DNA of 42,444 nucleotides from Nocardia pseudovaccinii NBRC 100343. GTDB taxonomy: Bacteria > Actinomycetota > Actinomycetes > Mycobacteriales > Mycobacteriaceae. The notes below the pieces were generated by a model. It was not told the origin of the DNA. It worked only from the letters and a program-made list of their open reading frames with translations, and did no database searches. Position 1 is the first letter of the stretch; each line of letters opens with the position of its first letter. Both the position numbers and the translations under genes were made by a program. Location of the stretch: the NCBI RefSeq assembly GCF_001613225.1, contig NZ_BDBY01000170.1:1-42444 (forward strand), written 5' to 3'. Shown in pieces: positions 26,080 through 37,863 of this stretch.

Positions 26080-26526
26080 CTAATTCGCCTGCGGGACCAG
26101 TGTGTTCTGCCGCGCCGCGGTCCACCATCGACCGTTCTCTTTGACCAGGACGTACAGCGCGATCATCGCGTGACCGATATCGATCAGCTCGCCCTCGGCC
26201 GTGGTCGCCCGGGCGAGCTTGTGCGCGATCGCGATATCGGGCCGCAGGAATACGATGTCGGCGACCTCGTAGCGGACATACTGATCCTTCAGAAATCCCG
26301 CCAGCCCCTGCCGATTCGCCTCCAGCAGTGCGTCTTTCCCGACCATGAGAGCACCGACCGCATTGACCACCGCCGCATTGGCGGTGAAGTCGGCGGTCAT
26401 GAGTTCGGCATCGTTGGTGTTGTACGCGGTTTCGACATTGGCGATGATCTGCTCGATCGCCGCAATGTCGTCGGTGTGGTCGACCGTGGTGTGCTCGACC
26501 GCGGGCTGAATTGTCGTTGCGCTCAT
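26080..26526 (-). CDS. SnoaL/NTF2-like protein (SgcJ/EcaC family)
   Basis: A 148-residue small protein of the NTF2-like cone fold. It has a helical N-terminus (DIAAIEQIIANVETAYNTND), a central DFTANAAVVNAVG segment and the closing strand GRWWTAARQNTLVP typical of SgcJ/EcaC or DUF4440 members. These can be enzymes or ligand binders; no activity is inferred. A palindrome CTCAAC-CATA-GTTGAG lies 18-33 bases upstream of its ATG, next to a TTGACC hexamer, so the gene is probably regulated on its own. Confidence 0.8.
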   Translation of the reverse strand: MSATTIQPAVEHTTVDHTDDIAAIEQIIANVETAYNTNDAELMTADFTANAAVVNAVGALMVGKDALLEANRQGLAGFLKDQYVRYEVADIVFLRPDIAIAHKLARATTAEGELIDIGHAMIALYVLVKENGRWWTAARQNTLVPQAN

Positions 26527-26543
26527 GGAGATCAGCTTCTTAT

Positions 26544-26559
26544 CTCAACCATAGTTGAG
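26544..26559 (-). promoter_or_regulatory. MerR/SoxR-like operator upstream of the SnoaL-like gene
   Basis: 6-bp arms CTCAAC and GTTGAG with a 4-base centre. On the minus strand they are immediately preceded by TTGACC (26559-26564), a good -35 box. A palindrome placed just after a TTGACC box is characteristic of MerR-family activated promoters. No MerR gene is in this window. Confidence 0.45.
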
Positions 26560-26585
26560 GTCAAATCGTCGCGCCGTCTGTGTAG

Positions 26586-27212
26586 TCAGCGCACGCCACG
26601 CGGTCGAAATTGAATGCTGATTCGCGGCCCGGTCGGCCTGCGCGTCTTCGGTACCGCGTGTTCCCAGGTGCGCTGGCACGACCCGCCCATGACCAGCAGA
26701 TCGCCATGTCCGACCTGGAATCGAAGACTCGCGCCGCCACCACGCGGGCGCAGCAGCAGCGCTCGCGGCGCACCGATCGAAACGATGGCGACCATGGTGT
26801 CATCGGTTGCGCCGCGCCCGAAGGTATCGCCGTGCCAGGCCACGCTGTCGCGTCCGTCGCGGTAGTAGCACAACCCGGCTGTGCGGAACGGTTCACCGAG
26901 TTCCGCGCGGTAGTGCGCGGTCAGTGCCGCCCGTGCCTCGTCCAACGCTGGATCAGGTAATTCCGCGCCCTCCTCGTAGAAACACAGTAGCCGCGGCACA
27001 TCCACCACCCGGTCGTACATCGGCCGCCGCTCCGCCTGCCACGGCACGCCATCCACCAACCGTTCGAACAACACATCCGCCCCCGATAACCACCCGGGCA
27101 ACACATCCACCCAGGCCCCATGACTCAATGCCGTCCGGCGCACGCCATCGAGCTCGCCCACCTCGATGTCTCCGAACCCGTCGAGCAATGATCCCTGCAG
27201 CGGTGTCGACAT
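26586..27212 (-). CDS. AlkB-like Fe(II)/2-oxoglutarate dioxygenase
   Basis: A 208-residue dioxygenase of the AlkB group, which oxidatively removes alkyl groups from nucleic acid bases. The iron ligands are His127 and Asp129 (WHGDT) and His185 (WEHAVPKT). Arg197 and Arg203 in PRISIQFRPRG bind 2-oxoglutarate. LCYYRDGRDSVAWHGD is the classic AlkB/ALKBH2 approach to the active site. The whole catalytic set is intact. It lies downstream of a TetR gene on the same strand (51-base gap), but no other alkylation-repair gene is near. Confidence 0.88.
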   Translation of the reverse strand: MSTPLQGSLLDGFGDIEVGELDGVRRTALSHGAWVDVLPGWLSGADVLFERLVDGVPWQAERRPMYDRVVDVPRLLCFYEEGAELPDPALDEARAALTAHYRAELGEPFRTAGLCYYRDGRDSVAWHGDTFGRGATDDTMVAIVSIGAPRALLLRPRGGGASLRFQVGHGDLLVMGGSCQRTWEHAVPKTRRPTGPRISIQFRPRGVR

Positions 27213-27263
27213 GCCGTCGAATCTACGCGCTATCGAACATATGTGCTAGCGAGAAACGGTCAT

Positions 27264-27818
27264 TCAATTCTTGGTGAGAATGTCTCGCGCGATATCGACG
27301 GCCGCGGCGTAGCACTCGTCGTCGGTGAGAGGAAGATCGCCCATCATGGCGGTGCTCCAGCTGATGGCGAGCAGGGCTTCGCGCGCACGGAAGACGGCGA
27401 GCGGCGGCTGGTCCGGACCGGCCATCAGGTCAGCGAGCACGCGGAACTGGTAGCGCATGCTCGAGCCGAAGTCGAGCTGGCGGAAGGCTGGCTGGTTCTC
27501 GTGCCAGAAGCGGACCATGCTGCGGCCGATGCCGTGCAGCAGCGCGCCGTAGCGGGTGAGGATTTCGTTGGCTCGCTCCGTGCCGGGCGGGGCGCTCTCG
27601 GCCCAGGTCACGATGTCGTCGATGCCGCGACGCAGGTCGTCGGAGAGGCTCGCGACGATGTCTTCCTTGGTGCGGAAGTGGTAGTAGAGCGCGGCCTTGG
27701 TGACGCCGAGGCGGTCGGCGATCTCGCGCAGGGAGGTCTTCTCGTAGCCGCGTTCGGAGAACAATTCCATTGCGACAGTACGAATCCGCTCGCGTGTATC
27801 GCTGCGACGTCCGTCCAT
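27264..27818 (-). CDS. TetR-family transcriptional regulator
   Basis: A 184-residue regulator. The helix-turn-helix is at about residues 28-48 (TSLREIADRLGVTKAALYYHF) and the KEDIVASL turn follows. The ligand-binding domain contains SMVRFWHENQPAFRQLD. It is divergent from the methyltransferase gene, and the 104-base gap contains two inverted copies of a 17-base sequence, the likely autoregulatory operator pair. AlkB may be a second gene of this unit. Confidence 0.9.
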   Translation of the reverse strand: MDGRRSDTRERIRTVAMELFSERGYEKTSLREIADRLGVTKAALYYHFRTKEDIVASLSDDLRRGIDDIVTWAESAPPGTERANEILTRYGALLHGIGRSMVRFWHENQPAFRQLDFGSSMRYQFRVLADLMAGPDQPPLAVFRAREALLAISWSTAMMGDLPLTDDECYAAAVDIARDILTKN

Positions 27819-27837
27819 TGTGTCCTTCTCTTTTTGC

Positions 27838-27854
27838 TTGACGACCGGCTAGTG
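27838..27854 (+). promoter_or_regulatory. Probable operator, left copy (TetR/methyltransferase gap)
   Basis: CTTGACGACCGGCTAGT, matched at 15 of 17 positions by the inverted copy at 27886-27902; 31 bases separate them. It lies directly upstream of the TetR start. Confidence 0.5.
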
Positions 27855-27885
27855 GAAGCCTAGCGTCTTCCCTGTGCCCGAATTA

Positions 27886-27902
27886 CTAGCCGGGCGACAA
27901 GT
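27886..27902 (-). promoter_or_regulatory. Probable operator, right copy (TetR/methyltransferase gap)
   Basis: On the minus strand this reads CTTGTCGCCCGGCTAGT. It ends 20 bases before the methyltransferase ATG, so bound repressor could block both promoters. Confidence 0.5.
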
Positions 27903-27922
27903 TATCTATTGGGGAGGCAGCA

Positions 27923-28783
27923 ATGACCGAAACGCATCCGAAGGCGCCGACGGCCGGTGTCGCACTGACCGCGATCGGTGTCGCCGTAATCCGGGCGAAG
28001 GAATCCGTGCGCACGGACCGCCTGTACGACGATCCGCTCGCGCAACTGTTCGTTGACGCCGCACGCCGCGCCTACTGCGAGATCGACGGCGGACCCGAGC
28101 GCTGGGCGCGGCTGGAAGCGGTGGCGGACATGTTCTTCGAGGGCCGCACGGTCGGCGTCCGGCTCGTCGACGACCGCGTCGCCGCGGCGGTCGAACAGGG
28201 GATACGTCAGATCGTGCTGATCGGTGCGGGCTTGGACACCAGGGCATTCCGCATGGCGCTGCCCGCCGACGTTCGAGTATTCGAGATCGATCTGCCGGAG
28301 CTCTTCGCGTTCAAGGAACCGGTCCTCACCGCGGCACATGCGCAACCGCGCTGCGGCCGCGCGGTGCTCGCCATCGATCTGCGCGAAGACTGGGCAAAGC
28401 TGCTCGGGGAGTACGGATTTCGGCCGGATCTGCCCACGCACTGGGTAGACGAGGGCGTCCTGGGCTACCTGACCCACGAGCACGCTTTGCATGTGGTCAC
28501 CACGCTGACCGAATTATCCGCTCCGGGAAGCCGTTTCGGTGTCAGCCGCTTCGCCGTCGACGAAAATGCCCGGCCGTACGCCGAACTCAAACGGCTGGTC
28601 CGCGGTGACGACGACGCGGATCGTCCGCGCACCGGCCTCGGCGCCGATGCCAGAACCTGGCTGGACGAACACGGCTGGTATACCAAATTCCGTAGCTGGG
28701 ACGATATGGTCGCCGCCTTGGGGCGGCCCGTCGCTTCGAACGATCCGGACATCGGAGTCGTCATCGCGGTCCGCGAGGCGTGA
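27923..28783 (+). CDS. SAM-dependent methyltransferase (TIGR00027 / LCMT-like)
   Basis: A 286-residue methyltransferase of the large mycobacterial/nocardial family related to leucine carboxyl methyltransferases. It has the N-terminal VALTAIGVAVIRAKESVR and DDPLAQLFVD, then the SAM-binding VLIGAGLDTRAFRM, the acidic FEIDLPELFAFKEPVL, and WVDEGVLGYL in the active-site region. The methyl acceptor is unknown; relatives act on small molecules or lipids. The ATG has a GGGGAGG ribosome binding site. Probably controlled by the divergent TetR gene. A hairpin lies 40 bases after the stop. Confidence 0.87.
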   Translation: MTETHPKAPTAGVALTAIGVAVIRAKESVRTDRLYDDPLAQLFVDAARRAYCEIDGGPERWARLEAVADMFFEGRTVGVRLVDDRVAAAVEQGIRQIVLIGAGLDTRAFRMALPADVRVFEIDLPELFAFKEPVLTAAHAQPRCGRAVLAIDLREDWAKLLGEYGFRPDLPTHWVDEGVLGYLTHEHALHVVTTLTELSAPGSRFGVSRFAVDENARPYAELKRLVRGDDDADRPRTGLGADARTWLDEHGWYTKFRSWDDMVAALGRPVASNDPDIGVVIAVREA

Positions 28784-28822
28784 ACCGCCCGGAATGCCCG
28801 GAGTGCCCGAACCACGCGTGGG

Positions 28823-28837
28823 CCCGCTCACAGCGGG
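28823..28837 (+). terminator. Possible terminator after the methyltransferase gene
   Basis: Perfect 6-bp hairpin CCCGCT-CAC-AGCGGG without a T-run. It would separate the accessory region from the pyr operon. Confidence 0.4.
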
Positions 28838-28871
28838 ATATGCCTGGTTAAAGCGGTGCAAACGGCGCTGC

Positions 28872-28877
28872 TAGGCT
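28872..28877 (+). promoter_or_regulatory. Possible -10 box of the pyr operon
   Basis: TAGGCT fits the actinobacterial TAnnnT -10 pattern. TTAAAG (28848-28853) sits 18 bases upstream as a weak -35. Transcription from here would include the PyrR-binding hairpin in the leader. Confidence 0.3.
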
Positions 28878-28905
28878 GCATGCCGTAAAGACATCCTTTA
28901 ACGGA

Positions 28906-28921
28906 CCGTCCGGTGAGGCGG
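28906..28921 (+). promoter_or_regulatory. PyrR-binding RNA hairpin in the pyrR leader
   Basis: The RNA can fold as CCG-U-CC-GGUGA-GG-CGG: a stem of three pairs, one bulged U, two C-G pairs and a GGUGA loop. This matches the known PyrR recognition element (consensus around UCCnGnGAGG). The AAGGAGG ribosome binding site (28924-28930) and the pyrR ATG (28936) follow within 15 bases. There is no terminator/antiterminator in the leader, so regulation is probably translational: PyrR bound to UMP covers the ribosome site, as reported for mycobacteria. Confidence 0.72.
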
Positions 28922-28935
28922 GGAAGGAGGTCGGC

Positions 28936-29571
28936 ATGGCCGTGCCCGAGGAACGGGCCGCCAAGTCCGGCGCTGCCGAAACGTCGCAGCGACACACCCC
29001 GGAGTGGGTGAGCGCGGGACGCGAGTTGCTGTCTCCTTCCGACGTCGGCCGGACCATCGCGCGCATCGCGCATCAGATCATCGAAAAGACCGCCCTCGAT
29101 GCGGGTGAGCCGGACGCACCGCGCGTGGTGCTGATCGGCATTCCCACCCGCGGCACCACGCTGGCCGCGCGACTTACCGACAAGATCGAGGAGTTCTCCG
29201 GCGTCCGCCCGGCACTCGGCTCGCTCGACATCACCCTCTATCGCGACGATCTCCGCAGCCGCCCGCACCGCCCGCTCGAGCGCACCTCGGTGCCCGAGGG
29301 CGGCATCGAGGACGCACTCGTGGTGCTGGTCGACGACGTGCTCTTCTCCGGCCGCACCGTGCGCTCGGCCCTCGACGGTCTGCGCGATCTCGGCCGCCCC
29401 CGCGCCGTCCAACTCGCGGTGCTCATCGACCGCGGCCATCGCGAACTCCCGATCCGCGCGGATTTCGTCGGCAAGAACGTGCCGACCTCCCGCAGCGAGG
29501 ACATCTCTGTACTGCTCACCGAACACGACGGGCGCGACGGCGTCTACTTGCATCAGGAGGACGCGCAGTGA
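28936..29571 (+). CDS. pyrR: Bifunctional pyr operon regulator / uracil phosphoribosyltransferase PyrR
   Basis: Binds pyr mRNA when UMP is high and lowers expression; many members also convert uracil and PRPP to UMP. The 211 residues have the PRPP-binding loop [18 protein letters not shown] and the family motifs [45 protein letters not shown]. The ATG follows AAGGAGG and a hairpin that fits PyrR's own binding site, so it probably regulates itself. Its stop overlaps a small ORF (GTGA), the first of two between it and pyrB. Confidence 0.95.
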   Translation: MAVPEERAAKSGAAETSQRHTPEWVSAGRELLSPSDVGRTIARIAHQIIEKTALDAGEPDAPRVVLIGIPTRGTTLAARLTDKIEEFSGVRPALGSLDITLYRDDLRSRPHRPLERTSVPEGGIEDALVVLVDDVLFSGRTVRSALDGLRDLGRPRAVQLAVLIDRGHRELPIRADFVGKNVPTSRSEDISVLLTEHDGRDGVYLHQEDAQ

Positions 29572-29612
29572 ATCGGCTCGCCGGAGCGAGTGTCAGCGAG
29601 GTGGAGTCGTGA
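29568..29612 (+). CDS. 14-codon mini-ORF coupling pyrR to the next mini-ORF
   Basis: GTG start overlapping the pyrR stop (GTGA). It encodes a 14-residue peptide ending ASVSEVES, and its stop overlaps the next GTG in the same way. The last 18 bases, CAGCGAGGTGGAGTCGTG, recur exactly at the end of the second mini-ORF and contain the ribosome binding site GAGGTGGAG. It may serve only to hand ribosomes on. No evidence that the peptide is stable. Confidence 0.4.
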   Translation: MNRLAGASVSEVES

Positions 29613-29692
29613 GCGAGCGTAGCGAGCGAACCATCAACACAGCGGCCGGAGGTCGAACGACGGAACCGAGCGCCAGCGAGGTGGAGTCGTGA
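29609..29692 (+). CDS. 27-codon SERSER-type mini-ORF before pyrB
   Basis: GTG start overlapping the previous stop, peptide beginning [10 protein letters not shown] and ending [10 protein letters not shown], with a stop overlapping the pyrB GTG (GTGA). The start (GTGAGCGAGCGTAGCGAGCG) and end modules are shared with the mini-ORF before pyrC. It keeps the chain of coupled genes unbroken across 120 bases. It could be a repeat element tolerated because it is in frame, or a translated coupling peptide. Confidence 0.45.
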   Translation: MSERSERTINTAAGGRTTEPSASEVES

Positions 29693-30645
29693 GACATCTC
29701 TTGACGGTGACCGACCTCGATCGTGCCACCGCCACCGAACTGCTCGACGAGGCCGAACGCTTCGAACAGGCGCTGCTGGGCCGCGAGGTGAAGAAGCTGC
29801 CGACGCTGCGCGGCCGCACCGTGATGACCGTCTTCTACGAGAACTCGACTCGCACCCGGGTCTCGTTCGAGGTCGCGGGCAAGTGGATGAGCGCCGATGT
29901 GATCAATGTCAGCGCGAGCAGCTCCTCGGTCGCCAAGGGCGAATCACTGCGCGACACCGCGCTTACTCTGCACGCGGCGGGCGCCGATGCGCTCATCGTC
30001 CGGCACCCGGCCTCCGGTGCGGCGCATCAGATCGCGCGCTGGATGGATGGCTGGGCGGTCGCCGAGGGGCGGCAGGGCCCGGCCATCATCAACGCCGGTG
30101 ACGGTACCCACCAGCATCCGACGCAGGCGCTGCTGGACGCGCTGACCCTTCGTCAGCGCCTCGGCGATATCGAGGGCAAGCGGATCGTCATCGTCGGCGA
30201 TATCCTGCACAGCCGGGTCGCGCGCTCGAATGTCTTCCTGCTCAATACTCTTGGCGCCGAGGTGGTGCTGGTCGCGCCGCGCACGCTGCTGCCGGTGGGT
30301 GCGGACCTGTGGCCCGCCCGGATCTCGTCTTCCCTGGACGCCGAATTGCCCGGCGCCGATGCGGTGCTGATGCTGCGGGTGCAGCAGGAGCGGATGAACG
30401 GCGGTTTCTTCCCGTCTGCGCGCGAATATTCGGTCAACTACGGACTTTCCGAGCGCAGGCTCGCACTGCTCGACGAGAACGCGGTCGTCCTGCATCCGGG
30501 GCCGATGCTGCGTGGCATGGAAATCGCCTCGCCGGTCGCGGATTCCCCGCAGGCGGCGATCCTGCAACAGGTGACGAACGGAGTGCATATGCGGATGGCC
30601 GTGCTGTTCCGGCTGCTGGTCGGTACCCAGGAGGCTGTCGCATGA
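29689..30645 (+). CDS. pyrB: Aspartate carbamoyltransferase PyrB
   Basis: Condenses carbamoyl phosphate with aspartate, the committed step of pyrimidine synthesis. The 318 residues are normal for a catalytic subunit. Carbamoyl phosphate is bound by [11 protein letters not shown]; also visible are the [12 protein letters not shown] loop, [29 protein letters not shown] and the aspartate-binding [11 protein letters not shown]. No regulatory subunit gene (pyrI) is present. The GTG overlaps the upstream mini-ORF stop and the TGA overlaps the next mini-ORF start (ATGA), so translation is coupled on both sides. Confidence 0.96.
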   Translation: MRHLLTVTDLDRATATELLDEAERFEQALLGREVKKLPTLRGRTVMTVFYENSTRTRVSFEVAGKWMSADVINVSASSSSVAKGESLRDTALTLHAAGADALIVRHPASGAAHQIARWMDGWAVAEGRQGPAIINAGDGTHQHPTQALLDALTLRQRLGDIEGKRIVIVGDILHSRVARSNVFLLNTLGAEVVLVAPRTLLPVGADLWPARISSSLDAELPGADAVLMLRVQQERMNGGFFPSAREYSVNYGLSERRLALLDENAVVLHPGPMLRGMEIASPVADSPQAAILQQVTNGVHMRMAVLFRLLVGTQEAVA

Positions 30646-30722
30646 GCGAACGAAGTGAGCGAATCATGTGCCAGTGCGCATGGCGCATGCCGGAGCCGAG
30701 CGCCAGTGAGGTGAAGGCATGA
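30642..30722 (+). CDS. 26-codon SERSER-type mini-ORF between pyrB and pyrC
   Basis: ATG overlapping the pyrB stop and TGA overlapping the pyrC start, both as ATGA. The peptide begins MSERSERIM and ends [10 protein letters not shown], matching the mini-ORF before pyrB at both ends but not in the middle, where it is rich in Cys and Met. The end module contains GAGGTGAAGG, the ribosome binding site for pyrC. Same alternatives as for the earlier mini-ORF. Confidence 0.45.
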   Translation: MSERSERIMCQCAWRMPEPSASEVKA

Positions 30723-32014
30723 GCTTGCTGCTCAAGGGTGTTCGGCCGTACGGCGAGGGCGAGCCGGTCGACCTACTCGTGCGCGACGGTGTAATCGCCG
30801 CCATCGGAACCGATCTCGGCATTATCGACGCCGAGATCATCGATGCGCATGGCCAGATCCTGCTGCCCGGCTTCGTCGATCTGCACACCCATCTGCGCGA
30901 ACCCGGCCGCGAGGACACCGAGACCATCGAAACCGGTTCCGCCGCAGCGGCACTCGGCGGTTACACCGCGGTCTTCGCCATGGCCAATACCAACCCGGTC
31001 GCCGACTCGGTGGTCGTCACCGATCACGTGTGGCGGCGCGGTCAGGAGGTCGGGCTGGTCGACGTGTACCCGGTGGGGGCGGTCACGGTCGGGCTGGAAG
31101 GTAAGCAGCTCGCCGAAATGGGCACCATGGCCGCCGGAGTCGGCGCGGTACGCATGTTCTCCGACGACGGCCACTGCGTCTACGACCCGCTGCTCATGCG
31201 CCGCGCACTGGAGTACTCGAACTCCCTCGGCGTCTTGATCGCACAGCATGCCGAAGAGCCGCGCCTGACCAAAGGCGCTGTCGCGCACGAAGGTCCGACC
31301 GCGGCCCGCCTCGGCCTGGCCGGTTGGCCGCGCGCCGCGGAAGAGTCGATCGTGGCTCGCGACGCACTACTGGCCCGCGACGCAGATGCCCGCGTGCACA
31401 TCTGCCACGCCTCCACGGCCGGTACCGTCGAACTGGTGAAATGGGCCAAGGCGCAGGGCATTTCGATCACCGCCGAGGTCACCCCGCACCATCTGCTGCT
31501 CGACGACTCACGCCTGGAGACCTACGACGCGGTCAATAAGGTGAACCCCCCGCTGCGCGAGGTCTCCGACACCATCGCGCTGCGGCAGGCACTCGCCGAG
31601 GGCATCCTCGACTGCGTCGCCACCGACCACGCCCCGCACGCCGAACAGGACAAGTGCTGCGAATTCGCCGCCGCCCGCCCCGGCATGCTCGGCCTGGAGA
31701 CCGCGCTGTCGATCATCGTGCAGACCATGGTCGAACCCGGCCTGCTGGACTGGCGCGGTGTCGCCCGCGTGATGAGCGAGCGTCCGGCCGAAATCGTCGG
31801 ACTCGACGGCCATGGCCGCCCGATCGAGGTCGGTGAACCGGCCAACCTGACGCTGGTCGACCCGGACGCGAGCTGGACGGTGCGGGCCGCCGAACTCGCC
31901 AGCATTTCGAACAACACGCCGTTCGAGGACATGACGTTCCCGGCTCGGGTGACAACGACGTTGCTCCGAGGCCGGGTAACCGCCCGTGAGGGCAAGGCGG
32001 TGGGAGGTTCGTAA
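30719..32014 (+). CDS. pyrC: Dihydroorotase PyrC (type I)
   Basis: Zinc enzyme that cyclises carbamoyl aspartate to dihydroorotate. 431 residues, the long class I form. The metal-binding [12 protein letters not shown] comes early; further motifs are [60 protein letters not shown] and [12 protein letters not shown] with the catalytic Asp. ATG start overlapping a mini-ORF stop. The next gene starts directly after its TAA with no gap. Confidence 0.95.
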   Translation: MSLLLKGVRPYGEGEPVDLLVRDGVIAAIGTDLGIIDAEIIDAHGQILLPGFVDLHTHLREPGREDTETIETGSAAAALGGYTAVFAMANTNPVADSVVVTDHVWRRGQEVGLVDVYPVGAVTVGLEGKQLAEMGTMAAGVGAVRMFSDDGHCVYDPLLMRRALEYSNSLGVLIAQHAEEPRLTKGAVAHEGPTAARLGLAGWPRAAEESIVARDALLARDADARVHICHASTAGTVELVKWAKAQGISITAEVTPHHLLLDDSRLETYDAVNKVNPPLREVSDTIALRQALAEGILDCVATDHAPHAEQDKCCEFAAARPGMLGLETALSIIVQTMVEPGLLDWRGVARVMSERPAEIVGLDGHGRPIEVGEPANLTLVDPDASWTVRAAELASISNNTPFEDMTFPARVTTTLLRGRVTAREGKAVGGS

Positions 32015-32506
32015 ATGAGAGTGCTGTTGGTGGTCGGGCTGATCGCACTGTTCGTTCTGTGCGTCTGGCTGATGTACCGGGGCTGGCAGAACCGAGCCGC
32101 GCGTCAGGAGGCGCGCATCGGCGAACTACCGCATGTGCCGGGTGATCTCGGCGCTCAGGTGCTCGAGCCGACCACCGGACTGTATCTCGGCAGCACCATC
32201 GCGCCGAGCTGGCAGGACCGGATCGCGGTGGGCGACCTGGGTTTCCGGGCCACAGCGGAACTCACGCGGTTCGAACGGGGGATTCTGCTCGAGCGCGACG
32301 GTGCGACGGTGATCTGGATTCCGCAGGAATCCATTACCGCCGTGCGGACCGAACGCGGACATGCGGGCAAGGTGATGACGGAAGATGGTGTGCTGGTAAT
32401 TCGCTGGAAGCTGCCGACCGGAACCGAGATAGATACCGGTTTCCGAGGTGACGACAAGACGGTGTACCCGGCGTGGGCCAGGGCGATGACGGGAGACGAC
32501 GAATGA
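32015..32506 (+). CDS. Membrane-anchored PH-like domain protein in the pyr operon
   Basis: A 163-residue protein with one N-terminal membrane helix ([19 protein letters not shown]) and a cytoplasmic beta-rich domain resembling bacterial PH domains, with stretches such as [17 protein letters not shown] [12 protein letters not shown] and [15 protein letters not shown]. Function unknown. The same kind of gene sits between pyrC and carA in mycobacteria (the Rv1382 position), so the placement is ancestral. It starts right after the pyrC stop and overlaps carA as ATGA, so it is made together with the pathway enzymes and might tether or regulate them; that is a guess. Confidence 0.82.
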   Translation: MRVLLVVGLIALFVLCVWLMYRGWQNRAARQEARIGELPHVPGDLGAQVLEPTTGLYLGSTIAPSWQDRIAVGDLGFRATAELTRFERGILLERDGATVIWIPQESITAVRTERGHAGKVMTEDGVLVIRWKLPTGTEIDTGFRGDDKTVYPAWARAMTGDDE

Positions 32507-33671
32507 ACGCAGGATCGCGGAGCGATTCCATGGGGGGTGGTGGTCGGGTGACGGGAGGGCCACAAGAAGCAGCGGCATTGGTCTTGGAGGACGGGCGGGT
32601 TTTCCGCGGCACGGCCTTCGGCGCCGTGGGCGAAACACTCGGTGAGGCGGTGTTCTGCACCGCGATGACCGGGTATCAGGAGACCCTCACCGACCCCAGC
32701 TACCACCGCCAGATCGTGGTGGCCACGGCCCCGCAGATCGGCAATACCGGCTGGAACGACGAGGACGACGAATCGGGCAAGATCTGGGTCGCCGGATACG
32801 CGGTCCGCGACGCCTCGCGCGTCGCGTCGAACTGGCGATCAACCGGAACTCTGCAGGACCAGCTGGACAGCCAGCAGATCGTCGGCATCGCTGGTATCGA
32901 CACCCGCGCGCTGGTGCGCCACCTGCGCACCCGCGGCTCGATGAAAGCGGGCATCTTCTCCGGCTCGGCCCTCGCCGACGCAGACGAACTGCTGTCCCGG
33001 GTCAACGGACAGCCCTCGATGCTGGGCGCGGATCTGGCCGAGGAGGTGAGTACCGACGCGCTGTACACGATCGAACCGAACGGCGACCCGCGCTTCACCG
33101 TTGTCGCGGTCGACCTCGGCATCAAGACCAACACCCCGCGCATGTTCGCTCAGCGTGGCATGCGGGTGCATGTGGTGCCGTCGACCGTCTCGCTGGATCA
33201 GATCCTGGAGCTGAAGCCGGACGGCGTCTTCCTGTCCAACGGTCCGGGCGACCCGGCCACCCAGGACGGCGCGGTCGCCATCACCCAGGGCATGCTGGAG
33301 AAGGGGCTGCCGCTGTTCGGGATCTGCTTCGGCAATCAGATCCTCGGTCGCGCCTTCGGCCGCAAGACCTACAAGATGAAGTTCGGCCACCGCGGCATCA
33401 ATATCCCGGTCGTCGAACACGAAACCGGCCGTATCTCGATCACCGCACAGAACCACGGCTTCGCGCTGGAGGGCGAACAGGGCGAACAGTTCGATACTCC
33501 GTTCGGCAAGGCCGAGGTCAGCCACGTGTGCGCCAATGACGGCACCGTCGAGGGCGTGCGCCTGGTCGACGGCCGCGCATTCTCGGTGCAGTACCACCCG
33601 GAAGCCGCCGCCGGACCTCATGACGCCGCCTATCTCTTCGACCGTTTCGCCGGTCTCATGGAAGGAGCCTG

Positions 33672-33672
<1 letters not shown>
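32503..33672 (+). CDS. carA: Carbamoyl phosphate synthase small subunit CarA
   Basis: Glutaminase subunit that feeds ammonia to CarB. From the ATG overlapping the preceding stop it has 389 residues. The N-terminal domain has [15 protein letters not shown] and [14 protein letters not shown]. The class I amidotransferase domain has NGPGDP, the nucleophile in [10 protein letters not shown], and the catalytic His/Glu of [12 protein letters not shown]. The first ~25 residues (Gly/Ser-rich) precede the usual start; a GTG at 32548 would trim them. Its stop overlaps the carB ATG (TGATG). Confidence 0.95.
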
Positions 33673-36980
<3,308 letters not shown>

Positions 36981-36996
36981 CGAAGGAGACGGTGCG

Positions 36997-37821
36997 ATGA
37001 AGACCTTCGGTGCCCGATTGCAGCACGCCATGCGGCATCTCGGGCCACTGTGCGTCGGCATCGATCCGCATCCCGGCCTGCTCGGATCGTGGGGTCTCAC
37101 CGACGATGTCGACGGTATCGAGGCCTTCGCCGAGATCTGCGTCGAAGCTTTCGACGGCCGGATCGCGCTGATCAAACCCCAGGTCGCCTTCTTCGAGGCC
37201 TACGGTTCCGGCGGAATCGCGGTGCTCGAGCGCACCATCGAGGTGCTGCGCGCCTCGGGCACCCTGGTGCTCGCCGATGCCAAGCGCGGCGATATCGGCT
37301 CGACCATGGCTGCCTACGCGCGGACCTGGCTCGCCGACGGTACGCTCGGCTCGGATGCGGTGACGGTCTCGCCGTATCTCGGATTCGGTTCCCTCGCACC
37401 GGCTTTGACGCTCGCGGAGGCGAACGGGCGCGGTGTCTTCGTACTCGCCGCCACCTCGAATCCCGAAGGTGCACAGGTGCAGCGGGCGGTCGCGGCGGAC
37501 GGTCGAACGATCGCGCAGACCATGGTCGATGCGGCGGCGCAGTGCAATGCGGGGCAGGAATTCGGATCGGTCGGCATTGTGCTGGGGGCCACCCTCACCG
37601 AAGCGCCGGATCTCGCGGAGCTCAACGGCCCGATCCTGATGCCGGGCGTCGGCGCGCAGGGTGGCGGTCCGGAAACCGTGCGTGAGCTGGTGCCGGAGCA
37701 GTTGTTGCGCGCCGCGGTGCCGACCGTTTCGCGCGAGGTGCTCGGCGCCGGTCCGTCGGTGTCGGCACTGCGTGCCAAGGTGAGCGCGCTGCAGGAGGAG
37801 TTCGCCTTCCTGCGGCGATGA
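36997..37821 (+). CDS. pyrF: Orotidine 5'-phosphate decarboxylase PyrF (type 2)
   Basis: Decarboxylates OMP to UMP, closing the pathway. 274 residues, the longer actinobacterial type 2 form. The catalytic segment is [18 protein letters not shown] (Lys/Asp pair), with [11 protein letters not shown] near the N-terminus, [11 protein letters not shown], and [11 protein letters not shown] as the phosphate-binding region. The ATG follows GAAGGAG and lies 16 bases after carB. A terminator follows, so it ends the operon. Confidence 0.95.
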   Translation: MKTFGARLQHAMRHLGPLCVGIDPHPGLLGSWGLTDDVDGIEAFAEICVEAFDGRIALIKPQVAFFEAYGSGGIAVLERTIEVLRASGTLVLADAKRGDIGSTMAAYARTWLADGTLGSDAVTVSPYLGFGSLAPALTLAEANGRGVFVLAATSNPEGAQVQRAVAADGRTIAQTMVDAAAQCNAGQEFGSVGIVLGATLTEAPDLAELNGPILMPGVGAQGGGPETVRELVPEQLLRAAVPTVSREVLGAGPSVSALRAKVSALQEEFAFLRR

Positions 37822-37835
37822 CGCGTGACGATTAC

Positions 37836-37863
37836 ATGGACCGGCGCTTCGGCGTCGGTCCAT
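37836..37863 (+). terminator. Terminator of the pyr operon
   Basis: 12-bp stem (ATGGACCGGCGC / GCGTCGGTCCAT, one G-T wobble) closed by a stable TTCG loop, followed by TTTCGCGTTT. It lies 15 bases after the pyrF stop. Confidence 0.75.
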
